The position numbers and the translations under genes are program-made. DNA of 11,673 bases from an uncultured Thermoanaerobacteraceae bacterium (GTDB taxonomy: Bacteria; Bacillota; DSM-12270; Thermacetogeniales; Thermacetogeniaceae), in NCBI GenBank assembly GCA_937914965.1, contig CALGIY010000336.1, positions 1 through 11,673 on the forward strand. Reading direction: 5' to 3'. The notes below the pieces were generated by a model. It was not told the DNA's origin. It saw only the letters and a program-made list of their open reading frames with translations, and did not search any database. Shown in pieces: positions 6,617 to 11,673 of this stretch. The first letter of the stretch is position 1; the number at the start of each line of letters is the position of its first letter.

Positions 6617-6874
6617 GTGATAAAAATATCGGAACTGCGGCTTCATGATGTGATCAATGTTATAGACGGCAAGCGCCTGGGTATGATCCAGGATATTGAT
6701 ATTGATTTAGAAACCGGTCGTGTCAAATCCATCATTCTGCCCAGCAACAATCGCATTTTTAGTTTTCTTGCTAAAAATGAGGAAGTGATTGTGCCTTGGG
6801 AAAAAATTGTGAAAATTGGCGTAGATGTGATCCTTGTAGAGCTTTCTTCTACAAATCAACTGCAGATCAAGTAG
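6617..6874 (+). CDS. ylmC: YlmC/YmxH family PRC-barrel sporulation-associated protein
   Basis: Small 85-residue protein made almost entirely of one PRC-barrel-like beta domain: KISELRLHDVINVIDGKRLG, then DIDIDLETGRVKSIILP, then IFSFLAKNEEVIVPWEKIVKIGVDVILVEL. This pattern defines the YlmC/YmxH family, which is widespread in spore formers but of unknown molecular function. A gene of this family also follows sigG (after ylmA) in B. subtilis, so the position supports ylmC, though the ymxH paralogue cannot be excluded. The same frame runs back to 6512 inside spoIIR. GTG 6617 is the real start because GGAGG (6604-6608) lies 8 nt upstream and homologues start at this point. It sits 73 bp after spoIIR, behind a hairpin covering the ribosome binding site, and ahead of a terminator. 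Confidence 0.88.
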   Translation: MIKISELRLHDVINVIDGKRLGMIQDIDIDLETGRVKSIILPSNNRIFSFLAKNEEVIVPWEKIVKIGVDVILVELSSTNQLQIK

Positions 6875-6922
6875 AATGTTTATAAATCTTTATTGCTTGT
6901 TGTACAGCTAAATAATCTTTAG

Positions 6923-6958
6923 TCCCCAAAAAGATGGGGATTTTTTTATTTTTTTTTG
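6923..6958 (+). terminator. Intrinsic terminator after ylmC
   Basis: A 6-bp stem, TCCCCA (6923-6928) with TGGGGA (6935-6940), closes a 6-nt loop and is followed by seven T, an A, and nine or so further T. The stem is short but the U tract is very long. It closes the sporulation cluster and separates it from nrdR. Confidence 0.85.
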
Positions 6959-6985
6959 CCCAGATAAGCAGGATTTTCCTACTAG

Positions 6986-7018
6986 ATGTAGTATAATATA
7001 TTTCGTATCATGCTACAT
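6986..7018 (+). promoter_or_regulatory. Candidate nrdR-nrdD promoter with flanking inverted repeat
   Basis: TATAAT at 6992-6997 is a consensus sigma-A -10 about 59 bp before nrdR, but no good -35 lies 16-18 bp upstream. The -10 sits inside an inverted repeat, ATGTAG (6986-6991) and CTACAT (7013-7018). It also overlaps AATATATT, identical to the centre of the NrdR box; the ACAC/GTGT flanks of that box are mostly absent. A weak -35 plus operator overlap suits a repressed or activator-dependent promoter, and NrdR autoregulation is the obvious candidate, but the box match is incomplete. Confidence 0.45.
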
Positions 7019-7055
7019 ATTGGCCATTTTAGCTGGAGGGAGGAATGGGTGACCA

Positions 7056-7514
7056 TTGCGTTGTTCCTTTTGTAAAGAAGGAGAGTCGAGGGTTCTAGAT
7101 TCCAGAGCGCTGGATAATGGTTTCACTATCAGGCGTCGGCGAGAGTGTACCTCTTGCAGCAGGCGTTTCACAACTTATGAACGCGTTGAGAATGTGCCTC
7201 TTTGGGTGATCAAAAAGGACGGCAGGAGGGAGATTTTTAACCGGGACAAACTACTGACCGGCATGATGAAGGCGTGTGAAAAGAGGCCTACAACGCTGGA
7301 AACTTTGTCTGGTATGGTTGATGAAATTGAATTGACCCTGCGGAACCAACCTGGCCCTGAGATTCCCAGCATGGCTATTGGACAAATGGTGATGGAGCAT
7401 CTACTGAAGCTGGACAAGGTGGCATATATACGATTTGCTTCGGTTTACAGGGAATTTCAAGATGTGGGAGAAATCCTTGACTGCCTGGAAGAGCTGGGCG
7501 TCAGGGGCAAATAA
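7056..7514 (+). CDS. nrdR: Transcriptional repressor NrdR
   Basis: ATP/dATP-sensing repressor of ribonucleotide reductase genes. The 152 residues have the standard two-part layout. An N-terminal zinc ribbon has C3, C6, C31 and C34 (MRCSFC ... ECTSC) with the basic recognition stretch FTIRRRRECTSCSRRFTTYERVE. An ATP-cone follows, starting near residue 49 (VIKKDGRREIFNRDKLLTGMMKACEKRP) and running to about 140 (VAYIRFASVYREF). A TGA at 7050-7052 is in frame, so TTG 7056 is the only possible start, giving the conserved MRC N-terminus. GGAGGGAGG (7035-7043) lies 12 nt before it, slightly far. An ATG at 7045 is out of frame. It is 35 bp ahead of nrdD, so the repressor and its expected target share an operon. 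Confidence 0.95.
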   Translation: MRCSFCKEGESRVLDSRALDNGFTIRRRRECTSCSRRFTTYERVENVPLWVIKKDGRREIFNRDKLLTGMMKACEKRPTTLETLSGMVDEIELTLRNQPGPEIPSMAIGQMVMEHLLKLDKVAYIRFASVYREFQDVGEILDCLEELGVRGK

Positions 7515-7549
7515 ATCAAGTAATCCTTATAATAGAGAGGAGATTCATT

Positions 7550-9562
7550 TTGTTTACTACGATCAGAAAAAGGGACGGAAGGGAAGTACCGTTTGACGAT
7601 TCCAAAATAACCGATGCCATCTATAGGGCTGCGCTTGCTGTAGGCGGGGAGGACCGGGAACTGGCAGTTTCTCTTACATTGGATGTACTCCGGATGCTGA
7701 AACAGATGTACAACGGGGATATTTTCGGTGTTGAGGATGTTCAGAATGTGGTAGAAAAGGTATTGATCGAAAGGGGCCATGCTCGTACTGCCAAGGCGTA
7801 CATCCTATACAGGTACAAGCGTACCCATATGCGCGATGCTAAAACCGAACTGATGGACATCGTTGAAGATATAATCAGAGAAACTGACCGCGACAATGCT
7901 AATGTGGGTAACTCCCCTTCAGCCAAGATGCTGCAGATTGCCAGTGCTGCCAGCAGGAGTTATTACCTGAACAGGATGCTGGATGAAGATTTCTCTCTAG
8001 CTCACAGGCGGGGAGATATACACATACATGATTTAGATTTCTACGCTACTACAATCAATTGTTTGCAGGTCCCATTAGAAGACATGTTAAGAGATGGCTT
8101 TGATAATGGTCACGGCTTTATCAGGCCGCCGAAGCGGCCGGCTTCTGCCGCTGCCTTGGCGGCGATTATCCTTCAGAGTTCACAGAACGACATGTATGGG
8201 GGGCAGTCCTTCCCTTTTTTTGATACACAATTGGCTCCATTTATCGATGGTAACAGTGAAGAAGAGGTCTACCAGGCCATGGAAGCCTTGGTCTATAATC
8301 TAAATTCGATGCATAGTAGGGCGGGAAGTCAAGTACCTTTTTCCTCACTCAACCTGGGCACAGATACCTCGGAGGTTGGGCGCAAGATCACCCGTAACCT
8401 CCTGACAGCTTATGAGGCCGGTCTGGGTCACGGGGAGAACCCTATTTTCCCCAATGTTATCTTCCGACTAAAGAAGGGTATTAACTTTGATCAAGGGGAC
8501 CCCAACTATGACCTCTTTCAACTGGCTGTAAGGGTTGCTAGCAAAAGGCTAAACCCTACATTTAGTTTTATGGATGCATCTTTCAACAAGGAATATGGGG
8601 ATCAGGTTGCCTATATGGGATGCCGCACCCGGGTAATGGCCAACCGCCGGGGACCAGCAGTTACTACCAAACGGGGAAATATTTCTTTCACAACGGTGAA
8701 CCTGCCACGGCTGGCCATCAAAGCGGAGCGAAATTTAAAGAGGTTTTACAGCCTGCTCGATGAGGTTACGGAACTTACCATCAATCAGCTCTACCACCGC
8801 TTTAAAGTTCAGTGCCGATTAAGAGTAAAGGATATTCCCTTTGTTATGGGGCAGGGGCTTTACATGGGATCAGAGGATCTGAAACCTGATGACTCCATTG
8901 AACCAGCCATTGTCAACGGGACACTATCTGTAGGGATCATTGGATTGGCGGAGACCTTGGTGGCTCTGACCGGTCATCATCATGGGCAAGATGAGGAGTC
9001 CCAGACACTGGGGCTGGAGATCATGCAGCACATCAGCGAGAAGGTTAATGAGGCGAGTGAGCGTTTTGATCTGAACTACACATTCTTGGCCACACCGGCT
9101 GAGGGACTGTGTGGGAGATTCATCAAACTCGACCGCGAGGAATTTGGGCTGATTCCTGGTGTTACAGATCGGGAGTATTATACTAACTCGTTCCATATCC
9201 CTGTTTATTATCCCATCAGTATGTTTGACAAAATCAAGCTGGAAGGGAAGTATCACAAGTATTTCAATGCAGGGCATATCAGCTATGTGGAACTACCCTC
9301 TCCACCCCAGCACAACCCTCAGGCGGTAGAGGCTCTGCTCAGGCATATGGCGGACTGCGATATGGGATATGCCGGGATCAACTACCCGGTGGACTTCTGT
9401 TGTAACTGCAACATGCTGGGGGTATTTGACGATCCAGAGTGCCCCCGCTGTGGTTCTATCAATATCCGCAGGGTGCGCAGGATCACCGGATACCTGAGCA
9501 CAGTGGATCGCTTCAATGATGGCAAGGTGGCAGAGTTGCACGACAGGATGCCGCACAGTTAA
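7550..9562 (+). CDS. nrdD: Anaerobic (class III) ribonucleoside-triphosphate reductase NrdD
   Basis: Oxygen-sensitive glycyl-radical enzyme that reduces ribonucleoside triphosphates to dNTPs. The 670 residues open with an ATP-cone (TIRKRDGREVPFDDSKITDAIYRAAL), the allosteric dATP/ATP site. In the barrel, C171 (TTINCLQVPL) is a candidate and C358 (AYMGCRTRVMANR) the likely thiyl-radical cysteine. C617/C620 (CCNC) and C631/C634 (ECPRC) form the C-terminal zinc site, and G647 in RRITGYLSTVDRF carries the glycyl radical. The loop has Thr where E. coli has Cys before the Gly. Translation starts at TTG 7550, preceded by GAGAGGAG (7535-7542) at 7-nt spacing. It needs NrdG for activation, but a methyltransferase gene intervenes before nrdG. 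Assigned with high confidence. Confidence 0.97.
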   Translation: MFTTIRKRDGREVPFDDSKITDAIYRAALAVGGEDRELAVSLTLDVLRMLKQMYNGDIFGVEDVQNVVEKVLIERGHARTAKAYILYRYKRTHMRDAKTELMDIVEDIIRETDRDNANVGNSPSAKMLQIASAASRSYYLNRMLDEDFSLAHRRGDIHIHDLDFYATTINCLQVPLEDMLRDGFDNGHGFIRPPKRPASAAALAAIILQSSQNDMYGGQSFPFFDTQLAPFIDGNSEEEVYQAMEALVYNLNSMHSRAGSQVPFSSLNLGTDTSEVGRKITRNLLTAYEAGLGHGENPIFPNVIFRLKKGINFDQGDPNYDLFQLAVRVASKRLNPTFSFMDASFNKEYGDQVAYMGCRTRVMANRRGPAVTTKRGNISFTTVNLPRLAIKAERNLKRFYSLLDEVTELTINQLYHRFKVQCRLRVKDIPFVMGQGLYMGSEDLKPDDSIEPAIVNGTLSVGIIGLAETLVALTGHHHGQDEESQTLGLEIMQHISEKVNEASERFDLNYTFLATPAEGLCGRFIKLDREEFGLIPGVTDREYYTNSFHIPVYYPISMFDKIKLEGKYHKYFNAGHISYVELPSPPQHNPQAVEALLRHMADCDMGYAGINYPVDFCCNCNMLGVFDDPECPRCGSINIRRVRRITGYLSTVDRFNDGKVAELHDRMPHS

Positions 9563-9582
9563 TTGAAATAACGGAACTGCGG

Positions 9583-11427
9583 GTGATGATGTTGTCAGAT
9601 TCTTTGATATCTCAACTCCCTAAGATTGCTGCAGCGGGAAGAAGAGAGGCAGATAAAGTCTTGGCCCGGGTAGAGCTTTCCCGGGCGGTTTCCCTGCAGC
9701 TAGATGAGCATGTGTTTCCCGTATGGGCTGGTGGGTCAACAGCAGCGGGTACAGCAACTGGAAGTCAAGAGTGGAGTAACCGGCTGATTTACGGTGATAA
9801 TTTGCTCCTCATGGAGGCACTTTTAGCGGGTGATCCATCAACTGGTCTTCCGCCGCTTAAGGGGAAAACCGATTTGATTTATATCGATCCCCCTTTTGCC
9901 AGTAGAGCTAGCTACAGGACAAGTTGTTCCCTGCCAGGAAGGTATGGCCCCTTTGTGCTGGAGCAGCAAGCCTACAGCGACACCTGGGAAGAGGGAATGA
10001 CTGGCTATCTCCGGATGCTTTGTCCCAGGCTGTTCTTAATGAGGGAACTCCTGAGTGAAAGAGGATCACTTATCATACACCTGGACTGGCATGCTGTTCA
10101 TTATGTAAAAGTGCTGCTAGATGATATTTTTGGACCTGAGAGTTTCCGGAATGAGATTGCTTGGTGCTATGGGGGTGGTGGGGCACCCAGAAGAAGTTAC
10201 CCCAAAAAACATGACATGCTTCTGTGGTATACCAAAGGGGACACCTGGACTTTCAATAAACAGTTTCGCCCTTATACCCAAAGCACGCTGGAGAGAGGGC
10301 TCACTGCAGTCAAGGGTGATAAATATGAACTGCGCCAACAAGGAGCAGGTCTTGATGATTGGTGGGCAGGGGATGATGTCCAGAAGATCCTCAGCCCTAC
10401 TGCTTACGAGAATTTAAAGTTTGACACCCAGAAGCCGGAGGGACTGTTAAAGAAAATTATTACTGGGCATTCCAACGAGGGAGATCTTGTTGCAGATTTC
10501 TTCTGCGGATCTGGAACCACTGGAGCTGTTGCTGAAAAGCTCGGTAGGAAATGGGTGCTCGCGGATACCAGCAAACTGGCCTGTATGACTGCTTACAGAC
10601 GTCTCCTGTCACAGGGAAGCAGGCCTTTTATCTGTCAGTCAGTGAGCAACTATCCGGGGACACTATTTCACAGAAGCTGTACTTGGAAGCGCACCGGAGA
10701 TCTTGCCAGGGATGTATTGGCTCTCTTCGGTGCTGAGACCTATAGATATGATCTGCCCCGGGGCTTAAAACTCGGGTATCTAGATAAAAGCAGGTCACTG
10801 GTGCTGGCTGCTTCTCCTAACAGGAGAGTTAATAGCTGTTTCTTAAAAAAGGCGCAGGAACTGCGGGATTCGCTTCCAGGTGGTTGGGAAAGGATTATTG
10901 TCCTTGTCTGGCAGTTCACTTTTGATATTATTGAGCAGCTTGGGGAATTGGACGACCAGAATCTGAAAGTGCTGATCATCTCTCCAGAACTTTTAGAACA
11001 TTCCCAACCTGCTGTCTGGAAAATGATGCACAAAAAAGGTAGATGCTTTTCGCTCCTCCGCCACCTGTTGCTGGAACGCCCGGAGGTCCGAAGTTGTTCA
11101 CCAGAGATGGATGAGGTTACCCTGCAGCTTGCCGGGTATCGTTTCCTTTTTCCTGAATTTTTGCCCCCAGATACGAAGGCAAGTGATCAGGTGCAGGATC
11201 TGATCGCCGCTGATCCCTTGGCCCTGATCTCTTACTGGAGTGTGGACCCCGATTATGACGGTAGAATATTCCGCAGCAGGTGGCAGTGCTGCCGCGGGGA
11301 TAACTTGCGCGTTTCAACAGCAGCTCGCTTGCTTGTCCCCAGGGGCAGAGAATCCAGGAAGATCTGTGTCAAAGCAGTTGATGTTTTTGGTTATGAGAGC
11401 ATGGCAGTTTATACAGTTCAAAGTTAG
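9583..11427 (+). CDS. Orphan beta-class site-specific DNA (adenine) methyltransferase, type III Mod-like
   Basis: S-adenosylmethionine-dependent DNA amino-methyltransferase of 614 codons. Motif order is the beta class: NRLIYGDNLLLMEAL (about 66-80), catalytic motif IV DLIYIDPPF with D102-F105, a motif VII/VIII region (FRNEIAWCYGGGGAP and KKHDMLLWYTKG), motif X FDTQKPEGLLKKII, then the AdoMet loop VADFFCGSGTTG (F307-G314). The recognition segment between VIII and X is short (~60 residues). The last ~265 residues end in YWSVDPDYDGRIFRSRWQ and VKAVDVFGYESM, which resembles the tail of type III Mod-like proteins (from memory). No restriction subunit is nearby. It starts 20 bp after nrdD (GTG 9583, ATG 9586 or ATG 9589) with only a weak ribosome binding site, and ends 54 bp before nrdG. 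N6-adenine is the likelier target than N4-cytosine but this is not proven. Confidence 0.88.
   Translation: MMMLSDSLISQLPKIAAAGRREADKVLARVELSRAVSLQLDEHVFPVWAGGSTAAGTATGSQEWSNRLIYGDNLLLMEALLAGDPSTGLPPLKGKTDLIYIDPPFASRASYRTSCSLPGRYGPFVLEQQAYSDTWEEGMTGYLRMLCPRLFLMRELLSERGSLIIHLDWHAVHYVKVLLDDIFGPESFRNEIAWCYGGGGAPRRSYPKKHDMLLWYTKGDTWTFNKQFRPYTQSTLERGLTAVKGDKYELRQQGAGLDDWWAGDDVQKILSPTAYENLKFDTQKPEGLLKKIITGHSNEGDLVADFFCGSGTTGAVAEKLGRKWVLADTSKLACMTAYRRLLSQGSRPFICQSVSNYPGTLFHRSCTWKRTGDLARDVLALFGAETYRYDLPRGLKLGYLDKSRSLVLAASPNRRVNSCFLKKAQELRDSLPGGWERIIVLVWQFTFDIIEQLGELDDQNLKVLIISPELLEHSQPAVWKMMHKKGRCFSLLRHLLLERPEVRSCSPEMDEVTLQLAGYRFLFPEFLPPDTKASDQVQDLIAADPLALISYWSVDPDYDGRIFRSRWQCCRGDNLRVSTAARLLVPRGRESRKICVKAVDVFGYESMAVYTVQS
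9664..9686 (+). repeat. GC-rich perfect inverted repeat inside the methyltransferase gene
   Basis: GCCCGGG (9664-9670) and CCCGGGC (9680-9686) are exact inverted repeats around a 9-nt loop, about 80 nt into the coding sequence. In RNA they would form a stable 7-bp stem. No T run follows, so a terminator is unlikely. It could slow ribosomes or stop RNA decay, or simply reflect codon use. Confidence 0.5.
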
Positions 11428-11481
11428 ATGTATAATTAAAGAAAGATTTGCCAGAATTGTGTGTGTACCGTGGAGGTAAGG

Positions 11482-11673
11482 ATGGATAGTATTAAACTGC
11501 GAATAGCAGGTTTTACCAAGGAAAGTGTTGTAGATGGACCCGGGATCAGGTTCGTTGTTTTTGCTCAAGGGTGTCCTCACCGCTGTCAAGGCTGTCACAA
11601 CCCAGATACATGGGATTTTGCTGAGGGAAAGGAAACAACAGTGGGGGAAATTCTCTCTGTAATCTGCAGTACA
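11482..11673 (+). CDS. nrdG: Anaerobic ribonucleotide reductase activating protein NrdG, 5' part
   Basis: Radical-SAM activase that generates the glycyl radical on NrdD using a [4Fe-4S] cluster, S-adenosylmethionine and an external electron donor. The first 64 residues are present and run off the right edge. They include IAGFTKESVVDGPGIRFVVFAQGCPHRCQGCHNP, where C31, C35 and C38 form the CxxxCxxC cluster motif and QGCHNPDTW is typical of NrdG/pyruvate-formate-lyase activase-like proteins. The nrd setting favours NrdG over PflA. GGAGGT (11472-11477) precedes ATG 11482 by 4 nt, a strong ribosome binding site. The gene follows the methyltransferase by 54 bp, probably on the same transcript. Confidence 0.93.
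   Translation, partial: MDSIKLRIAGFTKESVVDGPGIRFVVFAQGCPHRCQGCHNPDTWDFAEGKETTVGEILSVICST

Noticed and set aside
7045..7060. ATG 7045 as nrdR start
   Set aside because: Out of frame with the zinc-ribbon protein; in-frame TGA at 7050 leaves TTG 7056.
8924..9277. 117-residue minus-strand reading frame
   Set aside because: Antisense to nrdD with no recognisable motif or ribosome binding site.
9583..11481. A complete restriction-modification system
   Set aside because: Only a methyltransferase is present; both flanks are nrd genes with no helicase/nuclease subunit in the window.
1..11673. CRISPR array, tRNA, rRNA, insertion sequence or riboswitch
   Set aside because: No regularly spaced repeats, cloverleaf-type sequence, rRNA-like stretch, transposase or recognised aptamer was seen by reading both strands; this was a visual check, not a computed search.

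Overview
The window reads as chromosome from an anaerobic, endospore-forming Firmicute, most likely a clostridial or Peptococcaceae/Moorella-like lineage (inference). The reasons are a division-gene end (ftsQ-ftsA-ftsZ) running straight into the sporulation sigma cluster (spoIIGA-sigE-sigG-spoIIR-ylmC), a class III oxygen-sensitive ribonucleotide reductase, strong GGAGG-type ribosome binding sites, several TTG starts, and moderate GC. The first ~365 bases do not fit. They are very GC-rich and encode a membrane/sensor-kinase-like fragment of proteobacterial character, fused in frame to the C-terminus of FtsQ at a CTGCAG. This looks like a chimeric clone, read or assembly edge rather than biology.

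Layout: 2-~364 foreign fragment; ~365-592 ftsQ 3' end; 658-2953 ftsA and ftsZ; 2954-3268 intergenic stretch with an intrinsic terminator and a spoIIG-type promoter (TTGACA and TATAAT held 21 bp apart, the arrangement used by Spo0A-activated sigma-A promoters); 3269-4931 spoIIGA and sigE; a terminator at 4981-5018; a near-perfect sigma-F-type promoter at 5042-5071; 5112-6543 sigG and spoIIR; 6617-6874 ylmC, whose ribosome binding site lies in a hairpin; a terminator at 6923; a candidate promoter and inverted repeat near 6986-7018; 7056-11673 nrdR, nrdD, a DNA methyltransferase, and the 5' part of nrdG.

How the genes fit together: FtsA and FtsZ build the division ring, also used for the asymmetric septum. 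SpoIIGA is the membrane protease that activates pro-sigma-E in the mother cell when it receives SpoIIR from the forespore. Here spoIIR sits 10 bp behind sigG and downstream of the sigma-F-like promoter, so protease, substrate, trigger and the next forespore sigma factor are contiguous. The second half is an anaerobic dNTP-synthesis operon with its own repressor (NrdR), the reductase (NrdD) and its radical-SAM activase (NrdG).

The least ordinary element is the 614-codon beta-class DNA methyltransferase lying tightly between nrdD and nrdG with no restriction gene in view. No CRISPR array, tRNA, rRNA or insertion sequence was seen. I did not find evidence of a wholly new system; the nrd-embedded methyltransferase and the promoter/hairpin architecture of the sporulation cluster are the best leads.
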